DNA of 64,000 nucleotides, taken from assembly GCF_000426565.1 (NCBI RefSeq), contig NZ_AUFP01000002.1, positions 62,001 through 126,000 on the forward strand. Reading direction: 5' to 3'. The stretch's first letter is position 1. Each line of letters begins with the position of its first letter. Under the pieces are notes generated by a model. That model worked only from the letters and a program-made list of their open reading frames with translations, searched no databases and was not told the origin of the DNA. Positions 37,172 to 47,014 of the stretch are shown piece by piece. The DNA is from Segatella albensis DSM 11370 = JCM 12258 (GTDB taxonomy: Bacteria > Bacteroidota > Bacteroidia > Bacteroidales > Bacteroidaceae). A program made the translations under genes and the position numbers.

Positions 37172-37179
37172 TACCTTTG
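37172..37179 (+). promoter_or_regulatory. -7 element (TACCTTTG) before the esterase gene
   Basis: TACCTTTGC lies 52 bases before the ATG at 37232. It could also drive the polysaccharide operon, since the gap after the esterase is only 45 bases. Confidence 0.5.
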
Positions 37180-37231
37180 CATCGTCTACGGCTCTCGTGA
37201 CATCACGGGACATGATTCATACTAAGTTTTT

Positions 37232-37903
37232 ATGAGACATAATAAGAATGTACAATCTATAGGTGGTAAGACTTGCTACGTCTATCATGAGGATGAACCT
37301 CGGTTCGTTCTCCTGCAACCGGTGGACAGTCATGATGTGACGGAACTCGACCATGAGGTGGAACATATTGAGCAACTGACGGACAAGTCGTTTACACTTG
37401 TGGCTTTCAAGATAGAAAAATGGAATGCGGAACTTACACCTTGGCCTGCCCCACCGGTATTCGGAAAGATTCCTTTCGGTGATGGCGGTCCGCAAACACT
37501 CGACTATATCATCGAGAATATCATCCCTGTGTTCTGTCTCCCTGACACGAAGATCATCCTCGGAGGATATTCCCTTGCCGGATTCTTCTCGATATGGGCG
37601 GCTTTCCAGAGTGATATATTCTATGGTACGGTATCGGCATCACCATCGATATGGTATCCTAACTGGATAAAATACTCTGAGGAGCATGACCCTTTGGTAA
37701 AGCATATTTATCTGAGTTTAGGAGACAAAGAGGAACATACCAAGAGTGTGGCCATGAAACAGGTGGCTGTATGTATGCGTCGGGAATACGAGATCTTGCA
37801 AGACAAGGGGATAAACAGTATTCTGGAATGGAATCCCGGCAACCATTTTCAAGACAATGGATTGAGAACTGCAAAGGGATTTGCATGGGTTATGGGACAA
37901 TAA
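37232..37903 (+). CDS. Alpha/beta-hydrolase (esterase D-like)
   Basis: 223 residues with the nucleophile elbow GGYSLAG (near 111-117), an acidic residue in SLGDKEEH and a catalytic His in NPGNHFQD, all expected for an alpha/beta-hydrolase esterase. No signal peptide, so cytoplasmic. It is followed after 45 bases by wza on the same strand; a role in trimming acyl groups of the polysaccharide or precursors is possible but unproven. Confidence 0.8.
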   Translation: MRHNKNVQSIGGKTCYVYHEDEPRFVLLQPVDSHDVTELDHEVEHIEQLTDKSFTLVAFKIEKWNAELTPWPAPPVFGKIPFGDGGPQTLDYIIENIIPVFCLPDTKIILGGYSLAGFFSIWAAFQSDIFYGTVSASPSIWYPNWIKYSEEHDPLVKHIYLSLGDKEEHTKSVAMKQVAVCMRREYEILQDKGINSILEWNPGNHFQDNGLRTAKGFAWVMGQ

Positions 37904-37948
37904 TTTAGGATAAAACGAGTTTTCTCTAAAACAATATTAAGATTCATC

Positions 37949-38737
37949 ATGAAGAAATCATATCATATCATTATACTTTTACTTTCTTTTGTTTTTCTTT
38001 CCTGTGAAACGCCAAAGAACTTCAATTATATGCAAGACCTCTATGATGGTACTACCATACAAACCTCGAACAACGGAATGATCAGACTACAGAAAGGTGA
38101 TGAGATATCTATCATCGTCAAGAGTAAAATTCCGGAGTTCAACTATCTCTTCAATGGTAACCTGAACACGAACATCAGTTCGGGAAGTCCTTCGGGCAAC
38201 CAGTACATTACAGGATATACTATCGACTCTGATGGCAATATCGATTTCCCGATCTTGGGAAAGATACATCTCTCGGGACTAACCCGAGAGGAAACCGAAG
38301 GAATCATCAAGGAAAAACTAGTGAATACGGGAATGGCTAAGGATGTCACCGTCAACGTGGGATACAAGAATCTTTCGTATACTGTTCTAGGTGAGGTAAC
38401 CCTTTCGGGCATAAAGAAGATCACCAAGGATGAGACAAATATCTTTGAAGCCCTGGGACAATCTGGTGACGTAACCTTATTCGGAAAGAGGGACAGCATC
38501 GTCGTACTACGCGATGTGGATGGAATGAAGAAAACTTATATGCTTAATCTAGCTTCCGGGAAAGACCTTCTTCGTTCTGATGCCTTTTATATCCACCAGA
38601 ATGACGTGATATATGTGAAAGCGAACAATTACAGGGCACGACAATCTACGGCCAACGGTAATACGTCACGAAATGTTTCGGTATGGCTTTCCGTTGCTTC
38701 TGTCCTCACCACGATTGCCGTTCTCTTCTTTAAATAA
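37949..38737 (+). CDS. Polysaccharide export lipoprotein (Wza family)
   Basis: A lipobox LSC near residue 19 follows a hydrophobic signal. The 262-residue protein contains the Poly_export domain (about 45-135; LQKGDEISIIV) and a SLBB domain (about 140-215; SYTVLGEV), and a C-terminal hydrophobic helix (243-261). Wza multimers form the outer-membrane channel for capsule or exopolysaccharide. It is the first specific gene of the polysaccharide operon and stands 8 bases before wzc. Confidence 0.92.
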   Translation: MKKSYHIIILLLSFVFLSCETPKNFNYMQDLYDGTTIQTSNNGMIRLQKGDEISIIVKSKIPEFNYLFNGNLNTNISSGSPSGNQYITGYTIDSDGNIDFPILGKIHLSGLTREETEGIIKEKLVNTGMAKDVTVNVGYKNLSYTVLGEVTLSGIKKITKDETNIFEALGQSGDVTLFGKRDSIVVLRDVDGMKKTYMLNLASGKDLLRSDAFYIHQNDVIYVKANNYRARQSTANGNTSRNVSVWLSVASVLTTIAVLFFK

Positions 38738-38745
38738 AATGTGCC

Positions 38746-41019
38746 ATGGATTTTCAAGATTACGAAAAATTAGTTGAAAATAAAGAAAGACATATTACGT
38801 TGAAAAGAATCCTTGACGAATGCAGAAATCATTGGATAGGATGTGCTATATTCTTTGTCTGTACAATAGCTGTCGCTATTCTGTTTCTCCTGATAGTAAC
38901 CCCGAAATATGAAAGGGATGCTGAGGTTCTCATCAAGGACGAGGATAACAACAGCAGTAGTCTGTTGAGCTCTGCTGTCGCATCAAACTTAGGTGTGTTC
39001 TCGAATTTGGGAATGTTCCATATCTCTTCGAACGTGAACAATGAAATCAGAATTCTACAGGCGATGTCAACCTTAGAAGAATTGGTAAAAAGACTTGACC
39101 TAAACACTTCGTATCAAATTCAACATGGTCTGTTCTATCAGGAGGTATGCGACAAGAACTTACCAATAAAGGTTTCCTTCGCCAACATCGATGACTCGTC
39201 GAAGGGACAGGTTATCGTGAAACTCAACAAGAATGGTGAGGTTACGCTAAGTGACTTCAAAAAGGAGAAAACAGACTATGATGATGAGGTCAAGGGAAAG
39301 ATAAATTCTGTGATTCATACGCCTATCGGTTCCGTTTGCATCACGCCGACAAGGTATTTCCCTAAGGCTTTCAGCGATCAGGAGGAAATCACGGTAAAGG
39401 TAAAGAAAGAAAGGGTGTACGATACTGCTGACAATATATCGAAGGTCATCAAGATAGAAAATTCTGATGACCAGACCTCTGTCATAGAACTCTCTTACCA
39501 GGATATCACAGCCAAACGGGCTGAACGGGTTATCAACACGCTCATCAGCATATACAAAGAGAAGCATTTCAAAGAGAAGATGACTTCTATGCAATCGTCG
39601 GCAAAATTCGTTAACGACAGAATCTCGGATATTGAGAAGACGCTCTCTGGACTTGACAATCATATCATGGACTTCAAGAGTGACAACATGATACTGGACT
39701 ATGCTGGGAACGCGAAAATGTATCTGGAAACTTCGTTGGTGGAAAACGAGATGGCTGCAAAACTGAACAACCAGTTGTATATGCTCCAGAATATGAGTAA
39801 CCTTGCTAAGGGGGCTAACAACTATCAGCCGTTGCCGGGCAATTTGTTGCCTGACAACGAGAACGTGGCGAAGCAGATCATCAACTATAACGAGCTCTTG
39901 ATGAAGAGAAATAATATGCTTCAGAATAGTAGCGAGAAGAATCCGCTCGTAGAGGAACTCACGCGCCAAGTAAATGCGATGAGAAAGGCACTTGCCACCT
40001 CTCTCGACCACGCCGTGGCACAGGCAAAGTTGCAAGCAAAGAATATGCAACAAACTAAGAATTCGACAAATAGTGAGATCGCCTCTGCTCCACAGAAGGT
40101 CAAGAAGATTCTTCCTATCGAAAGACAGCAGAAGGTTATCGAACAGTTGTATATTTTCTTGTTGCAGAAAAAGGAGGAGATAGAACTCTCCAACTTGTTT
40201 GTCTCTGACAACGCTAGGGTTATCTCTCAGCCTACGGGTAAGTTTAAACCTGTATTCCCTAAGAAGATCAGAACGATGGCTGCCGCCGTACTCTTCGGTA
40301 TGCTGTTTCCTTTTATCTTCTTCTTCATCAAACTATACCTCAGTAAGACAATTAGAAGAAAAGAGGATATCTTCGGCACGAGTCTGCATCTCTGTGCTGA
40401 ACTTCCAGAAGAGCATGACGCCAACTACGATGATGCGATCCGTATGTTAAGGAATCGGATGACGAAAGACAAGGAGGATGACGGAAGTTATAATCTTCTG
40501 ATCTGTCCTGCTCACGAAGATTCGGGAGCAACACATACTGCCTTAAACTTGGCAAAATCTCTTAGCAGACTTCCCAAGATGAGGACTTTGCTGATAGATG
40601 CTGACACCAGAGGCTATTCTTTAACGTCTATATATGGTGCTCAACATGAGGGATTAACAGATCTATTACAAAACGAGGATGCCGCCAACCAAGATTCTTA
40701 CATCATACAGATGCAAGAAGGGTTGTACTTTATGCCACTCGGAACAGAAAGAAGTCATGCTATCGACATCTTATTATCACCTTATGGCAAATCACTCATG
40801 AGCGAATTGTCTAAGGTATACGACTTCATCGTCATCGACGCACCTTCTCTATTGCATTATTCTGATGTTGAGATATTCGCTGAATCCTGTCAGCATTCCT
40901 TGTTGGTAATCAGAAGTGGAATGGCAAATATCAATGACATCAGAAATATCGAGAAACTGGAGAACGACGGCTTTATAAAGAATGTCCAACTCATCTTAAA
41001 TGGCGGGAATAATAGATAA
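38746..41019 (+). CDS. Wzc-like polysaccharide co-polymerase with degenerate BY-kinase domain
   Basis: 757 residues: N-terminal Wzz domain with membrane helix (about 30-52), a long coiled-coil periplasmic part, a second membrane helix (about 506-527) and a cytoplasmic P-loop-type domain (about 570-757). Walker A' (LLIDADTRG) and Walker B (FIVIDAPS) are kept, but Walker A reads AHEDSGATHT with no lysine (about residues 588-597), and the C-terminal tyrosine cluster of active kinases is absent. It should set chain length and couple to export, but kinase activity is doubtful. Confidence 0.88.
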   Translation: MDFQDYEKLVENKERHITLKRILDECRNHWIGCAIFFVCTIAVAILFLLIVTPKYERDAEVLIKDEDNNSSSLLSSAVASNLGVFSNLGMFHISSNVNNEIRILQAMSTLEELVKRLDLNTSYQIQHGLFYQEVCDKNLPIKVSFANIDDSSKGQVIVKLNKNGEVTLSDFKKEKTDYDDEVKGKINSVIHTPIGSVCITPTRYFPKAFSDQEEITVKVKKERVYDTADNISKVIKIENSDDQTSVIELSYQDITAKRAERVINTLISIYKEKHFKEKMTSMQSSAKFVNDRISDIEKTLSGLDNHIMDFKSDNMILDYAGNAKMYLETSLVENEMAAKLNNQLYMLQNMSNLAKGANNYQPLPGNLLPDNENVAKQIINYNELLMKRNNMLQNSSEKNPLVEELTRQVNAMRKALATSLDHAVAQAKLQAKNMQQTKNSTNSEIASAPQKVKKILPIERQQKVIEQLYIFLLQKKEEIELSNLFVSDNARVISQPTGKFKPVFPKKIRTMAAAVLFGMLFPFIFFFIKLYLSKTIRRKEDIFGTSLHLCAELPEEHDANYDDAIRMLRNRMTKDKEDDGSYNLLICPAHEDSGATHTALNLAKSLSRLPKMRTLLIDADTRGYSLTSIYGAQHEGLTDLLQNEDAANQDSYIIQMQEGLYFMPLGTERSHAIDILLSPYGKSLMSELSKVYDFIVIDAPSLLHYSDVEIFAESCQHSLLVIRSGMANINDIRNIEKLENDGFIKNVQLILNGGNNR

Positions 41020-42301
41020 TCTTAGAAAGCATGATGTTGCCAACAGATTAGTCCATGGGGCTTTCTGGACGTTCACGGGTACAGCTATAGGAAAATTTTG
41101 TTTCTTCCTGTCTGGTATCTTATGCGCCCGTATCTTGGGGAAAGACATATTCGGTGAACTCGGTATCATCCGTTCTACCATTGGTATGTTCATAGTCCTG
41201 GGTGCCACGGGAATTGGAGTAACGGCTACAAAATTCATTTCGCAATATCGCAAGGATTGTCCTGACCATGCAGCCTCTGTCTATCGGCTCTCCAACAGAT
41301 TCTCGCTCGTCATCGGACTCGGTATCGTAATCTTGCTCTTGCTGTTCTCCCACCTGATTGCAGAAAAAATTCTCGGTAGACCGGACTTGGATACTATCAT
41401 TCAATATGGCAGTGTCATGTTGTTCGTATCGATACTGAACGGAATTGAGAATGGTACGTTGATGGGACTGGAGGACTTCAGAAGTATTGCCATCAACACA
41501 CTCTGGGGAGGTATCGCTGAGGCTGTCCTCATGGTTGCCGGTGCTTATTATTTTCACCTATCCGGTGCCATTATAGGATTCGGTTTAGGCATCACCTTAC
41601 TTTATATTCTTAACTTCTTCTCTGTCCGAAGGTCATTCGCAAGAAACCATATCGACATCAAAAAAGGACGCATCCGAAAAGAAGATTGGAAATTGTTATA
41701 TACGTACAGCATTCCCGCAACGCTTTCGGCCATCATGGTGACGCCGGCTTTCTTCGTCATCCGAACCCTACTCGTGAGGAGCAATGGATTCGGAGAACTT
41801 GCCATCTTTGAAGCTGCTGACCAATGGAAAGTTATCTTACTTTTCATCCCTGGAGCCATCAGTCAGATTGTGTTACCTATACTCGCCAGCATTACCAGCA
41901 ACAAGGAGTTCAAGAACACCCTACTTACCAACATTATCGGGATATCCTGTATATCTCTTCTCTTTGCCATCTTCACGTTTTTGGCAAGTAACATGATCAT
42001 GGACTTTTATGGCAATGGATTTGAAGATACCACTCCCCTTGTTCTGTTAGGGTTCTCTACGGTATTCTCTTCCGTCTCCAATGTCATCGAGATGTCTGTA
42101 TATAGTAAAGACAAGATATGGACCAGTTTCTTATTGAATTTGATATGGGCTATCGTCTTGATTCTGTCTACATATTATTTACTTCAGATGGGGTATGGAG
42201 CCTCAGCGCCGGCCTTGGCAGTATTCATCTCGTATGTTGCCAAAACTCTCATGATATGGATATATATAAAAACGATATTGAAGACTTATGATCATCAGTA
42301 A
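41000..42301 (+). CDS. Wzx-type oligosaccharide flippase
   Basis: 433 residues with about 12-14 hydrophobic segments, MOP-superfamily polysaccharide_synt type. The start overlaps wzc by 20 bases, plausible because the N-terminal helix NRLVHGAFWTFTGTAIGK is typical. It would flip undecaprenyl-linked repeat units to the periplasm. Confidence 0.88.
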   Translation: MAGIIDNLRKHDVANRLVHGAFWTFTGTAIGKFCFFLSGILCARILGKDIFGELGIIRSTIGMFIVLGATGIGVTATKFISQYRKDCPDHAASVYRLSNRFSLVIGLGIVILLLLFSHLIAEKILGRPDLDTIIQYGSVMLFVSILNGIENGTLMGLEDFRSIAINTLWGGIAEAVLMVAGAYYFHLSGAIIGFGLGITLLYILNFFSVRRSFARNHIDIKKGRIRKEDWKLLYTYSIPATLSAIMVTPAFFVIRTLLVRSNGFGELAIFEAADQWKVILLFIPGAISQIVLPILASITSNKEFKNTLLTNIIGISCISLLFAIFTFLASNMIMDFYGNGFEDTTPLVLLGFSTVFSSVSNVIEMSVYSKDKIWTSFLLNLIWAIVLILSTYYLLQMGYGASAPALAVFISYVAKTLMIWIYIKTILKTYDHQ

Positions 42302-43427
42302 TAGTATAAAATATTATATCTTCGCAATATCCCTCATTCTGTTCCAGTTTGCGGGATATACGCCCTATACGCTACCTCTGCTCGCTCTGGCTGCCATACT
42401 TCTGTTCTCTGTGGATACCTTTATCTATCAGATAAGAACAATACCTGTATTTTCATTATTCTTGGGCATTTCTCTCCTTATCGGTATTGCCAACGTGATA
42501 TTCCGGGATACGACAAGTAAATCAATCATGATGTGGGGACAATTCTACTTTTTCGCATTCTTCTTTATGGGTACCCAACATAAGACTGAACTCATCTCCA
42601 TCATCAAGGCTGTTGTCTATCTCATCTTTATCGCAGATATCCTTTCCAACATATTATTGGCGATGGGGTTCTCGCTACCTTGGACAGCATTTCCACCTAT
42701 ACGTCCGGGAGAGTTCTTACCGAGATTTCCTGGTGTAAAGAACAACACGCTCTATTCCGGAAGTATATCATTCTTGGCGATATGCTGTTTCTTACACGAA
42801 GACATCAAGAACAAATGGATCAAGAGATTCATCATGGCAAGTATGCTGATCAATCTACTTCTTGCAGGTTCGTTCAGATATTACATCATATTATTGGCAG
42901 TATTCCTACTTTACAAATATCAGTTCTTCAAACATCCAAGACTATTGAAATCGCTCTATTTTCTGTTGGTCATCGCTGTCGTCGTCATGACAGCGCTCAC
43001 GGTAGATATTAGTCAGAGCAACGAGTTAAGATGGGCGCTTTGGGAAAGAACCGTCGGTTTGATCCTACAGAGTCCGTTGACAGGGATTGGTTTCTTCTTC
43101 CAAACCTTAAAAGATAACACGATATTCACCTTCCACAATTTGGCAATGGCCGGAGTAACGGAATCTACGATATTGCTCATCGCTTTATGCTTCGGAATTC
43201 CGGTGATGCTCTTGTTCCTCTATGCGATATACAAGACGCTTACCTATTATTCTACCTATAAGGAGTATTCTATAGAATTGGGACTGTTCCTTGGGTTATC
43301 GCTCGACTTATTTTGGGGCGGTAGTCTCGACAACTGTATCTCGTTATCTATTCTGTTATTGAGTCTGGGACTAATCAACTATCATGGATATATTGTAACA
43401 CAAGCCGGCAAATATATTAAGAAATGA
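42288..43427 (+). CDS. Wzy-like polysaccharide polymerase
   Basis: 379 residues, about ten membrane segments, with a periplasmic loop and a LTGIGFFFQTLKDN stretch resembling O-antigen ligase/polymerase proteins. Wzy sequences are poorly conserved, so the assignment leans on topology and position between wzx and glycosyltransferases. It overlaps wzx by 14 bases and the next gene by 4. Confidence 0.8.
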   Translation: MIISNSIKYYIFAISLILFQFAGYTPYTLPLLALAAILLFSVDTFIYQIRTIPVFSLFLGISLLIGIANVIFRDTTSKSIMMWGQFYFFAFFFMGTQHKTELISIIKAVVYLIFIADILSNILLAMGFSLPWTAFPPIRPGEFLPRFPGVKNNTLYSGSISFLAICCFLHEDIKNKWIKRFIMASMLINLLLAGSFRYYIILLAVFLLYKYQFFKHPRLLKSLYFLLVIAVVVMTALTVDISQSNELRWALWERTVGLILQSPLTGIGFFFQTLKDNTIFTFHNLAMAGVTESTILLIALCFGIPVMLLFLYAIYKTLTYYSTYKEYSIELGLFLGLSLDLFWGGSLDNCISLSILLLSLGLINYHGYIVTQAGKYIKK

Positions 43428-44182
43428 ATAACTTCTGTATCATCATACCGACCTATAATAACTTGCTCCTAACAAAGGAAGCAATAGACTCCGTTCGTTG
43501 TCAGAGTGTACAGGACTTCAACATCATCATTACTGATGACTCTACGAATGATGATATACGAGATTATGTTGACTCCATCAGCGACCAGAGAATCAGATAT
43601 TATGCGAACAAACCTTCTCTCGGAGCCGTAAGGAATTGGAATAAGGGGTTGGAATTTGCTGATGGGAAATATGTCATCCTTCTTCATCATGATGAGAAGA
43701 TGATGGGTGAAAAATATCTGGAGGAACTTCTGTCTGACTTCAGAAAAGGTTATTCGATCATTATCTCTCGAGTAATCGTACAGGATTCTAAAGGCGTAAG
43801 GAGACGATACGTTAACAAACTGACGAACTTCTTCGCATCACATCCTCGTCTTCTCTTTGTCTGCAATACCATAGGACCATGTTCTGCCATTGCATTCGAA
43901 CACGAGAAGATGAAGATGTTCGATACGAGATTACATTGGCTCGTTGACGTTGACTGGTATTATCATCTGCTGAATGGTCAGAATATCTATTATGACCGAC
44001 ATATCCATATCATCTCACAACATGGGCATGCAGACCAGATATCTATGAATATCGATCGGGAAGCTATGATAAAACAAGATTGTGAAATTCTAAATGCTAA
44101 ATACAATAATTTGTTCAGATACGAATTACTGGCATACCAATTGATACAATATTTCAAGGAAATCATTAAACGACTCGTATGA
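43424..44182 (+). CDS. Family 2 glycosyltransferase
   Basis: 252 residues of GT-A fold: opening IIIPTYNN, then TDDSTNDD, and the metal-binding-type LHHDEKM in place of the common DxD. It would add one sugar to the lipid-linked repeat on the cytoplasmic side. ATGA overlaps at both ends show translational coupling. Confidence 0.88.
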   Translation: MNNFCIIIPTYNNLLLTKEAIDSVRCQSVQDFNIIITDDSTNDDIRDYVDSISDQRIRYYANKPSLGAVRNWNKGLEFADGKYVILLHHDEKMMGEKYLEELLSDFRKGYSIIISRVIVQDSKGVRRRYVNKLTNFFASHPRLLFVCNTIGPCSAIAFEHEKMKMFDTRLHWLVDVDWYYHLLNGQNIYYDRHIHIISQHGHADQISMNIDREAMIKQDCEILNAKYNNLFRYELLAYQLIQYFKEIIKRLV

Positions 44183-45048
44183 AAATCGTTAAGATATTAG
44201 GTGGATTAGGCAATCAAATGTTCCAGTTTGCATTTGCTCTTGCTCTGAAAAAGAAACATCCTGAGGAAAGGGTGCTTCTCGACTTGAGATGTGCTAGGAA
44301 TTATCATAAGCATCATGGGTATGAGATTTCTTCTGTCTTCCACACCAACCTTCCTACAGCTTCATGGTCGGAGATTTTACCTCTTGCTTACCCTTACCCT
44401 AATTATAATTGTTGGAGAATAGGAGTTAGATTGCTACCCAAAAGGAAAGATACAATCATTGAGGATTTGTCTATGACTTTATTGTCTGACATCACGGAGA
44501 TTGAACAAAGTAAGTATTATGATGGATATTGGCAACATGAAGAGTATTTCAATGGCATCAAGGATGAAATCATAAAGGCGTTTACTTTTCCTGCCTATCA
44601 CAATAAAAGGAATCTGGAACTCAGCAAAACGATTCAAACTTGCAACTCGGTTTCTATCCATATCCGACGAGGAGACTATCTGAAAAGTAACATGTACAGG
44701 GATATCTGCAACATCGATTATTATAAACAGGCTATCCTGACAATTGAGGAAATGGTACACCCTGACTTATATTGTATATTCTCTGACGATATGGAATGGT
44801 GCAAACAGGAAATCGTTCCATTACTCAATAAGCATTCTGTCTTAGTAGACTGGAACAAGAATGGTGATAGCTATAATGATATGCATCTCATGTCTGAATG
44901 CAAGCATAACATCATCGCTAATTCTTCTTTTTCGTGGTGGGGAGCCTGGCTGAATAAAAACAGAGATAAGGTCATCATCGCGCCAAAGAAATGGAACAAT
45001 ATTAAGAATTATCAATCACCTGTTTGTAAAGATTGGATTACCCGATAA
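44179..45048 (+). CDS. Family 11 glycosyltransferase (alpha-1,2-fucosyltransferase-like)
   Basis: 289 residues with the GT11 signatures GGLGNQMFQFAFA at the N-terminus, the GDP-fucose-binding SIHIRRGDYL, and NSSFSWWGAWLN near the C-terminus. These are diagnostic for bacterial alpha-1,2-fucosyltransferases (FutC/WbgL type), so the polymer may contain alpha-1,2-linked fucose. The GDP-fucose synthesis genes are not here. Confidence 0.92.
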   Translation: MKIVKILGGLGNQMFQFAFALALKKKHPEERVLLDLRCARNYHKHHGYEISSVFHTNLPTASWSEILPLAYPYPNYNCWRIGVRLLPKRKDTIIEDLSMTLLSDITEIEQSKYYDGYWQHEEYFNGIKDEIIKAFTFPAYHNKRNLELSKTIQTCNSVSIHIRRGDYLKSNMYRDICNIDYYKQAILTIEEMVHPDLYCIFSDDMEWCKQEIVPLLNKHSVLVDWNKNGDSYNDMHLMSECKHNIIANSSFSWWGAWLNKNRDKVIIAPKKWNNIKNYQSPVCKDWITR

Positions 45049-45060
45049 GTATTTTACACA

Positions 45061-45879
45061 ATGAAATTCTCTGTTCTTATATCTGTATATTTCAAAGAGA
45101 CTCCCACACATTTATCTGAATGCTTGGAAAGCCTCATCCATCAAACTGTAAAAGCCGACGAGATTATACTGGTGGAAGATGGGAAACTGAACGATGGTTT
45201 ATATGATGTCATCAACAGGTTCTCTGAGAAATTTCATACTCTTAAGATTGTTTCGTACGAAGAAAATATGGGATTAGGATATGCCCTTCAACATGGTCTG
45301 CAACATTGTTCGCACGAACTGGTGGCCCGAATGGATGCCGACGACATCTGCTATCCCGAAAGATTCGAAAAGGAACTCGACATTCTTCTGTCGCATCCTG
45401 AGATTACTGTCGTTAGTTCATGGATGTCTACCTTCTCGAAAGATATCTTTCATATCGAGAACATCAAGATGGTTCCGGAATTCGATCATGACATCAAACG
45501 ATATGCCATATCGAGGAATCCTGTCAACCATCCGGCATGCATGTTTAGGAAGTCTAAAGTTCTGGAAGCAGGTAACTACAAACCCTTCTACCTTCTCGAA
45601 GACTACTATCTATGGATTAGAATGATTAACAAAGGCTACATCTTTTATAATATCCAAGAGCCATTAGTATATTTCAGACAATCCAACGACACCTTCGAAC
45701 GCCGTGGCGGTATAAGATATATACAGTCTGACATTAGATTGCAAACCTATGCATTCCGGAGTGGATTTATCAACATCCGACAATATATCAGAAATCTGGG
45801 TATCAGAGTCTTCGTCAGATTGGTACCGAACAAGATTAGGAAATATCTCTATCTGTTTTTTTTAAGAGACAGACAATAA
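45061..45879 (+). CDS. Family 2 glycosyltransferase
   Basis: 272 residues. The GT-A fold is clear: LISVYFKETP, VEDGKLNDG and RMDADDICYPERF containing the DxD-like metal site (near 93-97), and LLEDYYLWIRM as the acceptor-site ED motif. It resembles WcaA-like enzymes. It starts 12 bases after the fucosyltransferase. Confidence 0.9.
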   Translation: MKFSVLISVYFKETPTHLSECLESLIHQTVKADEIILVEDGKLNDGLYDVINRFSEKFHTLKIVSYEENMGLGYALQHGLQHCSHELVARMDADDICYPERFEKELDILLSHPEITVVSSWMSTFSKDIFHIENIKMVPEFDHDIKRYAISRNPVNHPACMFRKSKVLEAGNYKPFYLLEDYYLWIRMINKGYIFYNIQEPLVYFRQSNDTFERRGGIRYIQSDIRLQTYAFRSGFINIRQYIRNLGIRVFVRLVPNKIRKYLYLFFLRDRQ

Positions 45880-45913
45880 AAGAGCCGTCACTTACGTTTA
45901 TAATAAGGTGCTC

Positions 45914-46579
45914 ATGAAGAATATTGAAACAAAATATATAGAACGATATAGTATCCACGGGAACGCAGATATAATAGGTAGTAGACTTTCGCAAACTAGC
46001 GTCATTATAAAAAGATGTTTTGAAATCCTCTTTGCTTGTTTAGCTCTCATTATCTCTTCTCCCGTCATGCTATTATGCTTTCTCGCTATTCGATGCGAAG
46101 ACGGCAAACCTTCTATATTCAAACAGGAGCGTATAGGGAAACATGGGCGCCCATTCTATATCTATAAGTTCAGAAGTATGAGAAAGGATGCAGAAAAGGA
46201 CGGTCCTATGCTTGCCAAACTCCATGGCGACAAAAGACTTACCAAGGTGGGACGCTTTCTTAGAAATCATCATCTAGACGAACTTCCTCAACTGTGGAAT
46301 GTCTTCATCGGCAACATGTCGTTTGTTGGTCCAAGACCGGAACGTAAGTATTATATTGACAAAATCATGAAGAGAGACCCTAGATATCGGTTGATCCTAC
46401 AAGTGAAACCGGGTCTTACCTCTTTTGCCACATTATATAATGGTTATACCGACAACATGGATAAAATGCTTCGGAGATTGAGAATGGATCTATTTTATAT
46501 CCAGAAAAGATCTTTGCTTACCGATGCTTCTATCATCATAAAGACAATCTTTAAAATCCTTTTCGGTAAAATCTTCTAA
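45914..46579 (+). CDS. Initiating sugar-phosphate transferase (polyprenyl-phosphate glycosyl-1-phosphate transferase)
   Basis: An ATG at 45914 is preferred over a GTG two codons before. The 221-residue protein has one N-terminal membrane helix (about 34-56) and the WbaP/PglC catalytic domain: FKQERIGKHGRPFYIYKFRSM, then HLDELPQLWNVF and MSFVGPRPE. It transfers the first sugar-1-phosphate to undecaprenyl phosphate. It ends the operon, directly abutting the convergent lipoprotein gene. Confidence 0.92.
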   Translation: MKNIETKYIERYSIHGNADIIGSRLSQTSVIIKRCFEILFACLALIISSPVMLLCFLAIRCEDGKPSIFKQERIGKHGRPFYIYKFRSMRKDAEKDGPMLAKLHGDKRLTKVGRFLRNHHLDELPQLWNVFIGNMSFVGPRPERKYYIDKIMKRDPRYRLILQVKPGLTSFATLYNGYTDNMDKMLRRLRMDLFYIQKRSLLTDASIIIKTIFKILFGKIF

Positions 46580-47014
46580 TTAGAATCTTCGGAAATACAG
46601 GCGGATACTATCTGACTTCAATATCATCTTTCCCCCTGACAGTTTCTCTACCTTATAATGCTCTTCGAGATGGAATATCCCATAATTGGCAAAATCTACC
46701 GGAACTTTTGTCAACAGAGAGTCACCACCCGTCTGATGTTCCATATACTTATACGGTTCACTTATCCACAAACTATCTCCCTTATGCTTGAATCTAAAAT
46801 AGTAAGAATCTCCTCCACCAGACAACTGAAGGAGTTTTGCCTGTATAGCCCAAAAACGTCTTAAACCAGATACATCATCTTGCTTTTCCGTTGCCAACGT
46901 CTCGATAGAAACCATATTCCAGTTTCCGTCGAGTTCTCCATTGTCTATATATTCTAATTCACAAGAAGTGAGGGAAAACATCAAAACCACGAATAGAACA
47001 AATATCTTTTTCAT
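46580..47014 (-). CDS. Small lipoprotein, lipocalin-like
   Basis: The ATG at 47014 gives a lipoprotein signal with lipobox LTSC; it overlaps the wzi stop (ATGA), so it is preferred over an upstream in-frame start inside wzi. The 144-residue product begins its mature part with DGNWNMVSIE, like lipocalin-type beta-barrel lipoproteins of Bacteroidetes. No catalytic motif. It may help Wzi anchor or assemble polysaccharide, by position only. Confidence 0.7.
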   Translation of the reverse strand: MKKIFVLFVVLMFSLTSCELEYIDNGELDGNWNMVSIETLATEKQDDVSGLRRFWAIQAKLLQLSGGGDSYYFRFKHKGDSLWISEPYKYMEHQTGGDSLLTKVPVDFANYGIFHLEEHYKVEKLSGGKMILKSDSIRLYFRRF

